Shown: positions 29,771 to 39,881, counted from the stretch's first letter. The stretch is 64,000 nt of DNA from Burkholderia sp. WSM2230 (GCF_000472445.1 NZ_AXAJ01000002.1:434001-498000), one strand, 5' to 3'. Made by a program: numbers and translations. Notes: generated by a model not told the origin, from the letters alone.

Positions 29771-32026
29771 ATGACCGACATGTTCGTCCGCGTCGCACTG
29801 GATCACCCGTTGCCGACCTTGTTCGACTACCGCTGGAGCGCGTCCGAACCCGCAGTGCCGGGCACTCTGGTCAGCGTGCCGTTCGGCAGACGTGACGTGG
29901 TGGGGCTCGTGTGCGAAGTGACGACTCACAGCGAGGTTCCCGCCGATCGTCTGAGGACCGTGAACGGAGTTTGCACCGCGTGTCCACCGCTGTCGGCCGA
30001 ATGGCTCGCGCTTGCCGCCTTTGCCGCCGACTACTATCAGCGCGGTCTTGGCGAAGTGGCGCTGCCGGCGCTGCCACAGGCTCTGCGCGACGCTTCGCGT
30101 TGGCCGCGCCTGCTCGCGCCGGAAGAACGGTACAGCCTGACGCCTCAAGGCCGCGCCGCGCTGCCCGATGTCTTGCCCGCGCGCGCCACTGCACTGCGAG
30201 GTCTCGCGCAGGCGCTTGCCGGCGCCGACTTCCTGCTTGCCGCCGAGGCCCGGGCGCTGCACCCGAAAGCCATCGCGACACTCGCCGCATGGCAAGCCGA
30301 GGGCTGGGTTGCACTCGGTCTCGTGGATGCCGCCGCGGCCCAGCCCGCAGCATCATTCACCGCAACGCCGCCGCGGCTACCGCAAACGCTGCCGACGCTT
30401 ACCGGCGAGCAGTGCGCCGCCGTCGAAGCCATTCGGGACGCGCGCGGTTTCGCGCCCTTCCTGCTGCATGGCGTGACCGGCAGCGGCAAGACGGAAGTCT
30501 ATTTGCGCGCGCTGGCTGAAATTCTTGCCGCCAAGCCGGATGCGCAGGCGCTCTTGCTGGTGCCCGAAATCAATCTGACGCCGCAGTTCGAGGCGGCGTT
30601 CCGCGCGCGCTTCGCGGTGCTCGCGGATAGCGCGATCGTCACGCTGCACAGCGGCCTCGCGGAAGGCGAGCGGGCTCGCAACTGGTTCGCGGCGCACGCG
30701 GGCCGCGCGCGGATCGTGCTCGGGACGCGCCTCGCGGTGCTGGCGTCGCTGCCGCGGCTGGCCGTCATCGTTGTGGACGAGGAGCACGATCCCGCTTACA
30801 AGCAGCAGGAAGGCTTGCGCTATTCGGCACGCGACCTCGCCATCTATCGCGCGAAGCAGCTTGGCCTGCCGGTCGTTCTCGGCTCCGCCACGCCATCGCT
30901 GGAAAGCTGGTGGCAGGCCGAGCAGGGGCGTTACAGGCGGCTTACCTTGTCGCGCCGCGCCGTGGCCGAGGCGGTGTTGCCAACGGTGCGCCTGATCGAT
31001 CTGGAAGAGGAGCGCCGGCGCGGCCGCGCCTCGGTGGAAGGTTTGTCAGGCCCGCTGGTCGCCGCGCTGAAGGCGCGGCTCGAGCGCGGTGAGCAAAGTC
31101 TGGTATTTCTGAACCGGCGTGGCTATGCGCCGCAGCTCGCGTGCGACGCGTGCGGTTGGGTCGCCGGTTGTCCGCGTTGCAGCGCCTATGTGGTTCTGCA
31201 CAAGCCCGAGCGCGCGCTGCGCTGTCATCACTGCGGCTGGGAGTCGCGCATTCCGCGCTCTTGCCCCGAGTGCGGCAATGTGGACATTGCGCCGATGGGC
31301 CGGGGCACGCAACGCGTGGAGGAAACGCTGGCAAGCGCGGTGCCGGGCGCCCGCGTTTTGCGCATCGACGCCGACAGCACGCGCCGCAAGGGCAGCGCCC
31401 AGGCGCTTTTCTCCGACGTGCATGCGGGCGAAGTCGACATTCTCGTCGGCACGCAGATGATCGCGAAGGGGCATGACTTTCAGCGCGTGTCGCTGGTCGG
31501 CGTGCTGAACGCCGACACCGCGCTCTTTTCCCACGACTTCCGCGCGAGCGAGCGCCTCTTTGCGCAACTAATGCAGGTGAGCGGCCGGGCCGGCCGCGCC
31601 GGCTTGCCCGGCGAGGTGCTGGTGCAGACGCGTTATCCGCGTCATGCGCTTTATCACGCGCTGGGGCGTCACGATTACGTCGGCTTCGCCAATTCGACGC
31701 TGGGCGAGCGACGCGACGCGCACTTGCCGCCGTTCGTCTACCAGGCGTTGCTGCGCGCCGAGGGCCGCACGCTCGAAGCGGCGCTGGCCTTTCTACAGCA
31801 GGCCGCAGCCGAGCTCGTGGGCATCCCAGCTGCCGAACGTGTGACCGTCTACGATGCAGTGCCCCTCACCATCGTGAAGGTGATGCACGTGCACCGCGCG
31901 CAGTTGCTGGTGGAGAGCGCCTCGCGCGCCGCGCTGCAGGCCACGCTGCGCGCGTGGCAGCCGTTGCTGCGCAGCCTGAAGGGCGTGCTGCGCTGGAGCC
32001 TCGAAGTCGATCCGCTCGACATCTGA
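29771..32026 (+). CDS. priA: Primosomal protein N' (replication restart helicase PriA)
   Basis: This 751-aa superfamily 2 helicase recognises stalled forks and reloads the replisome. The N-terminal 3'-DNA-binding domain begins FVRVALDHPLPTLFDYRW. Walker A is GVTGSGKTEVY (Lys240) and the DEAH-type box is VVDEEHD. The zinc-binding cysteines follow in pairs: CDACGW, CPRC, CHHCGW and CPECGN. Length is typical. ATG 29780 (MFVRVAL) is an alternative start three codons in. Confidence 0.96.
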   Translation: MTDMFVRVALDHPLPTLFDYRWSASEPAVPGTLVSVPFGRRDVVGLVCEVTTHSEVPADRLRTVNGVCTACPPLSAEWLALAAFAADYYQRGLGEVALPALPQALRDASRWPRLLAPEERYSLTPQGRAALPDVLPARATALRGLAQALAGADFLLAAEARALHPKAIATLAAWQAEGWVALGLVDAAAAQPAASFTATPPRLPQTLPTLTGEQCAAVEAIRDARGFAPFLLHGVTGSGKTEVYLRALAEILAAKPDAQALLLVPEINLTPQFEAAFRARFAVLADSAIVTLHSGLAEGERARNWFAAHAGRARIVLGTRLAVLASLPRLAVIVVDEEHDPAYKQQEGLRYSARDLAIYRAKQLGLPVVLGSATPSLESWWQAEQGRYRRLTLSRRAVAEAVLPTVRLIDLEEERRRGRASVEGLSGPLVAALKARLERGEQSLVFLNRRGYAPQLACDACGWVAGCPRCSAYVVLHKPERALRCHHCGWESRIPRSCPECGNVDIAPMGRGTQRVEETLASAVPGARVLRIDADSTRRKGSAQALFSDVHAGEVDILVGTQMIAKGHDFQRVSLVGVLNADTALFSHDFRASERLFAQLMQVSGRAGRAGLPGEVLVQTRYPRHALYHALGRHDYVGFANSTLGERRDAHLPPFVYQALLRAEGRTLEAALAFLQQAAAELVGIPAAERVTVYDAVPLTIVKVMHVHRAQLLVESASRAALQATLRAWQPLLRSLKGVLRWSLEVDPLDI

Positions 32027-32362
32027 TCACACCCCGCGCGGCGAATCGAGATCTGTCAGTACCGGCAGCGGCTGCGCGCGGTGCGGGCCCGGGCTCGCAC
32101 CGAATTCGAATAACTTGCAGCGGGAACGGCGACGCGCCTCGCCGTCCGCGTAGCCAACACCGCCGATGCGCGCGAGGAAACATGTGCACCACGCGCCGCA
32201 AGTTGCCGGTAGCGCGCGGAAGCTCGGTAGTCGCTTGAACAGAGCATGGTGGATCTCACAGTATTTGTTTCGTCGCGTTGCTGTCAGCAGCGGCCGCCAC
32301 AGCGCGCGGGAGGCTAGCCTATTGCTCGCGCGACCCGGCGGGCTGCCGTTGTGCCCACTCGT
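32027..32362. other. Stretch without a supported gene
   Basis: This 336-nt stretch lies between priA and the leftward small gene. It is GC-rich and has open frames in several registers, but none has a ribosome site or recognisable product. No terminator with a T-run is visible for priA. Confidence 0.4.
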
Positions 32363-32515
32363 CTACTCGTGTAGCGCAGCGCGCGCCTCGCCCGTAGATC
32401 CGCGTGCTTCAGACGCCTCGCGTTTGCCCGACTTGCCGGTAGCACCGCGAATAAACAGCACGGCGCAGGCTGCGCACATTGCCCAGATGCCCAATACCAC
32501 GAGCCACTTTTCCAT
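32363..32515 (-). CDS. Small single-span membrane protein (50 aa)
   Basis: A 50-residue frame starts MEKWLVVLGIWAMCAACAVL, one hydrophobic span of about 20 residues, and continues with a basic, polar tail (RGATGKSGKREASEARGS). The Shine-Dalgarno gaggac lies 7 nt before the ATG on the minus strand. The span suggests inner-membrane insertion with the tail in the cytoplasm. I recall similar short proteins in Burkholderiales but cannot name a family. It is leftward between two rightward genes. Confidence 0.6.
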   Translation of the reverse strand: MEKWLVVLGIWAMCAACAVLFIRGATGKSGKREASEARGSTGEARAALHE

Positions 32516-32713
32516 TTCGCTGTCCTCTACCCCGTAGTGTTGTTGTGCGCGCTGTGGTGCCGCGCCCGCTATGACTTCTATAACGGCGCGCCATCCGGTT
32601 TGATAAGGGCTCGACACAAAAGAAATCAGGCCAGGGAAAATACCGATCCTTACCGCCTTCCCCAGCATTGGTGCCACCGGCCGCAAACCCGCGCCAGATA
32701 AGGGTTACGCCGG

Positions 32714-32749
32714 GGTGCAACCGATCCGGCCCGGCGGTTGCACCTTTTT
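32714..32749 (+). terminator. Rightward terminator just before putA
   Basis: The stem GGTGCAACCG (32714-32723) pairs with CGGTTGCACC (32735-32744), with an 11-nt loop and five T. It faces the same way as putA and ends 72 nt before its ATG. It is either the end of a short upstream transcript or an attenuator in the putA leader. The 32516-32713 stretch holds nothing else that I can identify. Confidence 0.8.
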
Positions 32750-32821
32750 ATTGAGAAGCGTACGATTCGCCCAACTTTTAGTCTTTCACCAGCATTGCGT
32801 CTGGTCTCCGAAGAAGGAAAC

Positions 32822-35800
32822 ATGGCTAGCACCACCCTTGGCGTCAAGGTCGACGACCTCTTGCGTTCCCGGCTGAGAGATGCCGCTACTCGCCTCGAAC
32901 GCACCCCGCACTGGCTGATCAAGCAGGCGATTTTCGCGTACCTCGAAAAGATCGAGCAGGGCCAATTGCCGCCGGAGTTGTCGGGCGCGGTCGGTTCGGC
33001 CGATATGGCGGATGGCGCAGCCGTCGAACATGACGAGGACGGTGCGGCTCATCCGTTCCTCGACTTTGCGCAGAACGTGCAACCGCAGTCCGTGCTGCGT
33101 GCGGCGATCACGGCGGCCTACCGCCGGCCGGAGCCGGAATGCGTGCCGTTCCTGCTCGGCCAGGCGCGTCTGCCGGCCAAGCTGGCAGGCGATGTGCAAG
33201 CGCTCGCCGGCAAGCTCGTCGAGACGCTGCGCGGCAAGAGCCGTGGCGGCGGCGTCGAAGGGCTGATCCACGAATTCTCGCTGTCGAGCCAGGAAGGCGT
33301 CGCGCTCATGTGCCTCGCTGAAGCCTTGCTGCGCATTCCCGACCGCGCCACGCGCGACGCGCTGATTCGCGACAAGATCAGCAAGGGGGACTGGAAATCG
33401 CACGTCGGCCAGGCGCCGTCGCTGTTCGTCAATGCTGCAACCTGGGGCTTGATGATCACCGGCAAGCTGGTCACCACCAACAGCGAGACGAACCTTTCGT
33501 CGGCGCTCACGCGTCTGATCGGCAAAGGCGGCGAGCCGCTGATCCGCAAGGGCGTGGACATGGCGATGCGCCTGATGGGCGAGCAGTTCGTCACCGGCGA
33601 GAACATTTCCGAAGCGCTGGCGAACAGCCGCAAATACGAAGCGCGTGGTTTCCGCTACTCGTACGACATGCTCGGCGAAGCGGCCACGACCGAAGCCGAC
33701 GCGCAGCGCTACTACGCATCGTACGAGCAGGCGATTCACGCGATCGGCAAAGCGGCCGGCGGCCGCGGCATCTATGAAGGCCCGGGCATCTCGATCAAGC
33801 TGTCGGCGCTGCACCCGCGCTACTCGCGCTCGCAGCAGGAACGCACGATGAGCGAGCTGCTGCCGCGCGTGCGTTCGCTTGCGATCCTCGCGCGCCGCTA
33901 CGACATCGGCCTGAATATCGACGCCGAAGAAGCCGACCGCCTCGAAATCTCGCTGGATCTGCTGGAAGCGCTGTGCTTCGACCCGGACCTGGCCGGCTGG
34001 AACGGCATCGGCTTCGTGGTGCAGGCTTATCAGAAGCGCTGCCCGTTCGTGATCGACTACATCGTCGATCTGGCGCGACGCAGCCGTCACCGCATCATGG
34101 TGCGTCTTGTGAAAGGCGCGTACTGGGACACCGAGATCAAGCGCGCGCAGGTGGACGGCCTGGAAGGCTATCCGGTCTACACGCGCAAGATCTATACGGA
34201 CGTGTCATATCTCGCGTGCGCGAAGAAGCTGCTCGGCGCGCCGGACGCGGTGTATCCGCAATTCGCCACGCACAACGCGCACACGCTGTCAGCGATCTAT
34301 CACCTCGCGGGCAACAACTACTATCCTGGCCAGTACGAATTCCAGTGCCTGCATGGCATGGGCGAGCCGCTGTACGAGGAAGTCACGGGCCCCGTCTCCG
34401 CTGGAAAGCTGAACCGTCCGTGCCGCGTGTATGCGCCGGTCGGCACGCACGAAACGCTGCTTGCATACCTCGTGCGCCGTCTGCTGGAAAATGGCGCGAA
34501 CACCTCGTTCGTGAATCGCATTGCCGATGAAAGCGTCGCGATCCAGGACCTGATCGCCGATCCGGTCGAAGAAGCGTCGAAGATCGTGCCGCTCGGCGCG
34601 CCGCACGCGAAGATTCCGCTGCCGCGCAATCTGTATGGCGCCGAGCGTCTCAATTCGATGGGCCTCGACCTGTCGAACGAGCATCGCCTTGCGTCGCTGT
34701 CGTCGGCGCTGCTGGCAAGCGCGAATCATCCGTGGCGCGCCGCGCCGATGCTCGCCGACGACCAGATCGCCCTCGGCAACGCGCGCGACGTGCGCAACCC
34801 GGCGGATCATCGCGATCTGGTTGGAACCGTGGTGGAAGCGAGCGCCGAGCACGTGAGCGCCGCATTGGCGCACGCGGTTGCCGCCGCGCCGATCTGGCAG
34901 GCCACGCCCGTCGAAGCGCGCGCCGACTGCCTCGCGCGCGCCGCCGATCTGCTCGAAGCGCAAATGCATACGCTGATGGGTCTCGTCGTGCGTGAAGCGG
35001 GCAAGTCGCTCGCCAACGCGGTGTCGGAGATCCGCGAAGCCATCGACTTCCTGCGCTATTACTCCACGCAGATTCGCAGCGAGTTTTCGAACGACACGCA
35101 TCGTCCGCTCGGGCCGGTGGTGTGTATCAGCCCGTGGAATTTCCCGCTCGCCATTTTCATGGGCCAGGTGGCCGCCGCGCTCGCGGCCGGCAACACCGTG
35201 CTCGCGAAGCCGGCTGAGCAGACGCCGTTGATCGCCGCGCAAGCGGTGCGTATTCTGCGCGAGGCCGGCGTGCCTGCCGGCGCGGTGCAACTCCTGCCGG
35301 GCGACGGCGAGACCGTCGGCGCCGCGCTGGTGGCGGATGCACGCACGCGTGCCGTGATGTTCACCGGTTCGACGGAAGTCGCGCGGCTCATCAACAAGAC
35401 ACTTTCGGGCCGTCTGGACCCGGAAGGCAAGCCGATTCCGCTGATCGCCGAAACGGGCGGCCAGAACGCGATGATCGTCGATTCATCGGCCCTCGCCGAA
35501 CAGGTGGTGGCGGACGTCATGCAGTCGTCGTTCGACTCGGCCGGTCAACGTTGTTCCGCGCTGCGCGTTCTGTGTTTGCAGGACGATGTCGCGGACCGCA
35601 CGCTCGAAATGCTGACGGGCGCGATGCGCGAACTGAGCGTCGGCAATCCGGATCGTTTGTCGACGGACGTGGGCCCGGTGATCGACGTGGAAGCGAAGCG
35701 CGGCATCGACGCGCACATTGCCGCGATGCGCGAGAAAGGCCGCAAGGTCGAGCAACTGCCGATGCCGGAAAACTGTGCACAAGGCACATTCGTACCGCCG

Positions 35801-36760
35801 ACCCTGATCGAACTCGACAGCATCGACGAATTGAAGCGCGAAGTGTTCGGCCCGGTGCTGCATGTGGTGCGCTATCGCCGCAGCCAGCTCGACACGCTGC
35901 TCGAACAGATCCGCGCAACCGGCTATGGCCTGACGCTCGGCATCCATACGCGAATCGACGAAACCATTGCTCACGTGATCAGCCGCGCGCATGTCGGCAA
36001 CATCTACGTGAACCGCAATGTGATCGGCGCGGTGGTCGGCGTGCAGCCGTTCGGCGGCGAAGGTCTGTCGGGCACCGGTCCGAAGGCGGGCGGCGCGCTG
36101 TATTTGCAGCGTCTCTTGTCCACGCGTCCGGCCGGCTTGCCGAAGTCTCTTGCGCAGGCGCTCATCGCCGATGTACCGCAAGCGGCCGAAAAGGGCGACA
36201 ATCCGTCCGCCGCGCTGACCGCGCTGCGCGACTGGCTGATCGCCGAGCGCGAGCCGCAGCTCGCCGCGCGCTGCGACGGTTACCTGTCGCATATGCCGGC
36301 AGGCGCGACGGCGGTGCTGTCCGGACCGACCGGCGAGCGCAACACCTACACGCTGGGAGCACGCGGCACGGTGCTGTGCATCGCGTCGACGGCAAGCGGT
36401 GCGCGGGTGCAGCTGGCAGCCGTGCTGGCTACGGGAAATCGTGCGCTGTTCGAAGGCGCCGCTGGTGAACAATTGGTCGCGCAGTTGCCGGCGTCGCTGA
36501 AGTCTTATGCAAGCGTGCGCAAGAACGCCGACACGCCGTTCGACGCCGTATTGTTCGAAGGCGATAGCGACGAACTGCTGACGCTCGTGAAGGAAGTGGC
36601 GAAGCGCCCCGGCCCGATCGTGTCGGTGCAAGGCGCCGCCTCGCGCGCGCTGGAAAACGGCGACGAAGACTACGCGCTCGAGCGTCTGTTGACCGAGCGC
36701 TCGGTCAGCGTGAACACGGCAGCTGCCGGCGGTAATGCGAATTTGATGACGATCGGTTGA
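32822..36760 (+). CDS. putA: Trifunctional proline utilization protein PutA (regulator, proline dehydrogenase, P5C dehydrogenase)
   Basis: This 1312-aa flavoprotein oxidises proline to glutamate in two steps with substrate channelling. Residues 1-50 (TTLGVKVDDLLRSRLRDAA) form a ribbon-helix-helix DNA-binding domain, so it probably also represses its own gene. The FAD-dependent proline dehydrogenase barrel is at about 250-570 (YDMLGEAATTEADAQRYY; RLVKGAYWDTEIKRAQVDGL; YAPVGTHETLLAYLVRRLLE). The aldehyde dehydrogenase part follows at about 640-1130 (SPWNFPLAIFMGQ; catalytic Cys911 in GQRCSALR). A C-terminal domain typical of long PutA ends the protein. ATG 32822 follows gaaggaaac. Confidence 0.96.
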   Translation: MASTTLGVKVDDLLRSRLRDAATRLERTPHWLIKQAIFAYLEKIEQGQLPPELSGAVGSADMADGAAVEHDEDGAAHPFLDFAQNVQPQSVLRAAITAAYRRPEPECVPFLLGQARLPAKLAGDVQALAGKLVETLRGKSRGGGVEGLIHEFSLSSQEGVALMCLAEALLRIPDRATRDALIRDKISKGDWKSHVGQAPSLFVNAATWGLMITGKLVTTNSETNLSSALTRLIGKGGEPLIRKGVDMAMRLMGEQFVTGENISEALANSRKYEARGFRYSYDMLGEAATTEADAQRYYASYEQAIHAIGKAAGGRGIYEGPGISIKLSALHPRYSRSQQERTMSELLPRVRSLAILARRYDIGLNIDAEEADRLEISLDLLEALCFDPDLAGWNGIGFVVQAYQKRCPFVIDYIVDLARRSRHRIMVRLVKGAYWDTEIKRAQVDGLEGYPVYTRKIYTDVSYLACAKKLLGAPDAVYPQFATHNAHTLSAIYHLAGNNYYPGQYEFQCLHGMGEPLYEEVTGPVSAGKLNRPCRVYAPVGTHETLLAYLVRRLLENGANTSFVNRIADESVAIQDLIADPVEEASKIVPLGAPHAKIPLPRNLYGAERLNSMGLDLSNEHRLASLSSALLASANHPWRAAPMLADDQIALGNARDVRNPADHRDLVGTVVEASAEHVSAALAHAVAAAPIWQATPVEARADCLARAADLLEAQMHTLMGLVVREAGKSLANAVSEIREAIDFLRYYSTQIRSEFSNDTHRPLGPVVCISPWNFPLAIFMGQVAAALAAGNTVLAKPAEQTPLIAAQAVRILREAGVPAGAVQLLPGDGETVGAALVADARTRAVMFTGSTEVARLINKTLSGRLDPEGKPIPLIAETGGQNAMIVDSSALAEQVVADVMQSSFDSAGQRCSALRVLCLQDDVADRTLEMLTGAMRELSVGNPDRLSTDVGPVIDVEAKRGIDAHIAAMREKGRKVEQLPMPENCAQGTFVPPTLIELDSIDELKREVFGPVLHVVRYRRSQLDTLLEQIRATGYGLTLGIHTRIDETIAHVISRAHVGNIYVNRNVIGAVVGVQPFGGEGLSGTGPKAGGALYLQRLLSTRPAGLPKSLAQALIADVPQAAEKGDNPSAALTALRDWLIAEREPQLAARCDGYLSHMPAGATAVLSGPTGERNTYTLGARGTVLCIASTASGARVQLAAVLATGNRALFEGAAGEQLVAQLPASLKSYASVRKNADTPFDAVLFEGDSDELLTLVKEVAKRPGPIVSVQGAASRALENGDEDYALERLLTERSVSVNTAAAGGNANLMTIG

Positions 36761-36853
36761 GAGAACCTCGCCGGTTGAAGCAGTCATTAAAACGGAAGCG
36801 GTAACGGCGATCCCGAAAGCCGCTCCATCCACACCTGGTACCAAGGAGAAGAT

Positions 36854-38002
36854 ATGCAACACAAGATGAAACAGCTGGCAGGCGCAGCATTGGTTGCGGC
36901 GATGTCGCTGGCGGGGACGGCCAACGCTCAATCCACGGAAGACGTGAAGATCGGTTTCGCCGGTCCGATGACGGGCGCGCAGGCGCACTACGGCAAGGAC
37001 TTCCAGAACGGCATCACGCTGGCTGTGGAAGACATCAACGCGACGAAGCCGGTGATCGGCGGCAAGCCGGTTCGCTTCGTGCTCGATTCGGCCGACGACC
37101 AGGCTGACCCGCGCACCGGCACGACCGTCGCGCAGAAGCTGGTGGACGACGGCATCAAAGGCATGCTCGGCCACTTCAACTCGGGCACGACCATCCCGGC
37201 ATCGCGCATCTACGCGAACGCGGGCATTCCCGAAATCGCGATGGCGACGGCGCCTGAATACACGCAGCAAGGTTTCAAGACCACGTTCCGCATGATGACG
37301 TCCGACACGCAGCAAGGTTCGGTCGCCGGCACGTTCGCGGTCAAGACGCTGGGCGTGAAGAAGATCGTGATCGTCGACGACCGCACGGCCTACGGCCAGG
37401 GTCTGGCCGATCAGTTCGAAAAGGCCGCGAAGGCTGCGGGCGGCACGATCGTCGATCGTGAATACACGAACGACAAGGCCGTGGACTTCAAGTCGATTCT
37501 GACCAAGGTGAAGTCGGTCAATCCGGATCTGATCTACTACGGCGGCGCGGATTCGCAAGCAGCGCCGATGGTCAAGCAGATGAAGGCGCTCGGCATCAAG
37601 GCGCCGCTGATGGGCGGCGAAATGGTTCACACGCCGACGTTCATCCAGATCGCGGGCGACGCGGCGAACGGCACGGTGGCATCGCTCGCCGGCCTGCCGC
37701 TGGAAGAAATGCCTGGCGGCAAGGACTACGTCGCGAAGTATAAGAAGCGCTTCAACGAAGACGTGCAAACGTACTCGCCGTACGCCTACGACGGCGCAAT
37801 GGCGATGTTCGCGGCAATGAAGAAGGCGAACTCGACGGATCCGGCGAAGTACCTGCCGCTGCTCGCGAAGACGTCGATGCCGGCTGTGACGTCGTCGAAT
37901 CTCTCGTACGACGCGAAGGGCGACCTGAAGAACGGCGGCATCACGCTGTACAAGGTTGTCGACGGCAAGTGGACGACGCTGCAAAGCGTGGGCGGCAAGT
38001 AA
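36854..38002 (+). CDS. Branched-chain amino acid ABC transporter substrate-binding protein, LivJ/K-like
   Basis: This 382-aa periplasmic protein has a signal peptide of about 26 residues (cleavage after ANAQ). The mature part begins EDVKIGFAGPMTGAQAHYGKD and contains QKLVDDGIKGMLGHFNSGTTIP and YGGADSQAAPMVKQMK, close to classical LivJ/LivK. A strong Shine-Dalgarno (aaggagaag) precedes the ATG. It has its own terminator and no adjacent permease. Its position just after putA may mean joint use in amino acid scavenging. Confidence 0.93.
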   Translation: MQHKMKQLAGAALVAAMSLAGTANAQSTEDVKIGFAGPMTGAQAHYGKDFQNGITLAVEDINATKPVIGGKPVRFVLDSADDQADPRTGTTVAQKLVDDGIKGMLGHFNSGTTIPASRIYANAGIPEIAMATAPEYTQQGFKTTFRMMTSDTQQGSVAGTFAVKTLGVKKIVIVDDRTAYGQGLADQFEKAAKAAGGTIVDREYTNDKAVDFKSILTKVKSVNPDLIYYGGADSQAAPMVKQMKALGIKAPLMGGEMVHTPTFIQIAGDAANGTVASLAGLPLEEMPGGKDYVAKYKKRFNEDVQTYSPYAYDGAMAMFAAMKKANSTDPAKYLPLLAKTSMPAVTSSNLSYDAKGDLKNGGITLYKVVDGKWTTLQSVGGK

Positions 38003-38031
38003 GCTTCCCTCTTCAGCTTGGCTCGATGTTG

Positions 38032-38057
38032 AAAACCCCGCTTCGGCGGGGTTTTTT
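38032..38057 (+). terminator. Terminator of the LivJ/K-like gene
   Basis: AAAACCCCGC pairs with GCGGGGTTTT around the stable tetraloop TTCG, followed by a T-run to 38057, 30 nt after the stop codon. Confidence 0.93.
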
Positions 38058-38089
38058 ATGGCGCTTTGCGCACGTCTTTCGCGCGGCGC

Positions 38090-38145
38090 TTTACGCATTT
38101 ACGCATTTACGCATTTACGCATTTACGCATTTACGCATTTACGCA
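38090..38145 (+). repeat. Seven exact copies of an 8-bp tandem repeat
   Basis: TTTACGCA is repeated seven times without error over 56 bp, between the terminator at 38057 and the 3' end of the leftward ThDP-enzyme gene. Perfect short tandem repeats mutate by slippage, so copy number may vary between strains. The unit is not a multiple of three and is outside any gene. Confidence 0.95.
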
Positions 38146-38162
38146 CCGCACTGCCGCTGCCC

Positions 38163-39881
38163 CTATTCCCCGCGCAGCTTTCTCCCCTGCTCCCGAATCT
38201 GCTCCAGCGTCGCGCCCGGCGTGCTCGCCTCCTGCGGCATGCGTATCTCGATCACCGCGGCGCGCTTTGCATCCAGTGAACGTTGCAACGCCGGCAGAAA
38301 ATCTTCAGTACGCTCGACAATTTCACCATGTGCGCCGAAAGAGCGCGCGAACGCCGCGAAGTCGGGATTGGTGAGTCCGGTGCCATGCACGCGATGCGGA
38401 TAATGCCGCTCCTGATGCATGCGGATCGTGCCGAACTGACCGTTGTTCACGACGATGAAAAGCACATGCAGATCGTATTGCATCGCCGTCGCGAGTTCCT
38501 GCGCGGCCATCATGAAGCAGCCGTCGCCGGCCAGCGCCACGACCGCACGCTGCGGATACAGCGACTTCGCGGCAATTGCCGCCGGCACGCCGTAGCCCAT
38601 CGCGCCGCTCGTCGGCGCAAGTTGCGAGCGGTACTGACGATACGAAAAGTGCCGATGCAGCCACGTCGCGTAATTGCCGGCGCCGTTGGTCAGAATCGCG
38701 TCGTCAGGAAGATGCGCGCGCAACTGCTGGATGACTTCGCCCATCTGCACGTCGCCGGGAATGGGCCGAGGCTTGCGCCATTCCAGATATGCGCGATGCG
38801 CTTCTTCCGCCGCGCCCGCCCATGCGAGTTTCCCGGCTGAAGGCTGCAAGGCCGCAAGCGCCGCCGCCAGTTCCGGCATGCCGGAGACGATCGGCAAATC
38901 GGCGGCATAAACGCGCCCCAACTCTTCCGCGCCCTGATGCACGTGAACTAACGTCTGCTTCGTCTTCGGAATGTCGAGCAGCGTGTAGCCATTCGTCGTG
39001 GCTTCGCCGAGTCTTGGTCCCAGCGCGAGCAACAGGTCGGCGTCGCGAATACGCTGTGAGAGCGCTGGATTGATGCCGAGGCCGACATCGCCGGCATAGT
39101 TCGGGTGCTCGTTATCCAGCGTGTCCTGGAAGCGGAACGCGAGGCCGATAGGCAATTGCCAGTTTTCGACGAAGCGTTGCAGGTCCGCGCATGCGGCGGG
39201 CGTCCAGCCGCTGCCGCCGGCGATCACCATGGGCCGTTGCGCGCGCTCGAGCAGTTCACGCAACCTGTCGATTTGCGCCCCCGACGGCGACGCCGCCACG
39301 CGCTGATAAGCAGGCGCGCCCGGCACGGCCTCGCAGGCATCGCTCAGCACGTCTTCAGGCAGGGACAGCACGACGGGCCCCGGCCGCCCCGAAGTCGCCG
39401 TGTGAAAGGCGTGGCTCAGATATTCGGGAATGCGCTTCGGATCGTCGATCTGCGCGACCCACTTTGCCATCTGCCCGAACATCCGCCGATAGTCGATTTC
39501 CTGAAAAGCTTCGCGGTCGAGATGTTCGCGCGCGCATTGGCCGATCAGCAGAATCATCGGCGTGGAGTCCTGAAACGCGGTGTGCACGCCGATGGACGCA
39601 TGCGTCGCGCCGGGTCCGCGCGTGACGAGCGCCACGCCCGGGCGGCCGGTCAGTTTGCCGACCGCTTCGGCCATGTTCGCGGCCGCCGCTTCGTGACGGC
39701 AGACGATCGTCTGAATGCGGCCGGTTTCATCGTGCAGTGAATCCAGCACCGCGAGAAAGCTCTCGCCTGGCACGCAGAAAACGCGCTCGACACCGTGCGT
39801 GAGCAAAGCATCGACGACGAGGCGCGCGCCAGTCGTTCGGGCGGCAGCGGAATCGGAAACGGGAGCATTCGGCAGCGACAT
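38163..39881 (-). CDS. Thiamine diphosphate-dependent enzyme, acetolactate synthase/benzoylformate decarboxylase-like
   Basis: This 572-aa member of the ThDP decarboxylase/ligase superfamily has three domains. The catalytic glutamate is in FCVPGESFLAVLDSL near the N-terminus, and the ThDP/Mg motif is GDGCFMMAAQELATAMQYD ending in VVNN. Active-site-loop-type text ALVTRGPGATHASIGVHTAF is normal. No regulatory small-subunit gene is near, so it is probably not the biosynthetic acetolactate synthase. The frame is open back to 40106, but ATG 39881 has ggaggctcc before it. Substrate unknown. Confidence 0.85.
   Translation of the reverse strand: MSLPNAPVSDSAAARTTGARLVVDALLTHGVERVFCVPGESFLAVLDSLHDETGRIQTIVCRHEAAAANMAEAVGKLTGRPGVALVTRGPGATHASIGVHTAFQDSTPMILLIGQCAREHLDREAFQEIDYRRMFGQMAKWVAQIDDPKRIPEYLSHAFHTATSGRPGPVVLSLPEDVLSDACEAVPGAPAYQRVAASPSGAQIDRLRELLERAQRPMVIAGGSGWTPAACADLQRFVENWQLPIGLAFRFQDTLDNEHPNYAGDVGLGINPALSQRIRDADLLLALGPRLGEATTNGYTLLDIPKTKQTLVHVHQGAEELGRVYAADLPIVSGMPELAAALAALQPSAGKLAWAGAAEEAHRAYLEWRKPRPIPGDVQMGEVIQQLRAHLPDDAILTNGAGNYATWLHRHFSYRQYRSQLAPTSGAMGYGVPAAIAAKSLYPQRAVVALAGDGCFMMAAQELATAMQYDLHVLFIVVNNGQFGTIRMHQERHYPHRVHGTGLTNPDFAAFARSFGAHGEIVERTEDFLPALQRSLDAKRAAVIEIRMPQEASTPGATLEQIREQGRKLRGE

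Noticed and set aside
38090..38145. CRISPR array
   Set aside because: The repeats are 8 bp without spacers; no cas genes are in the window.
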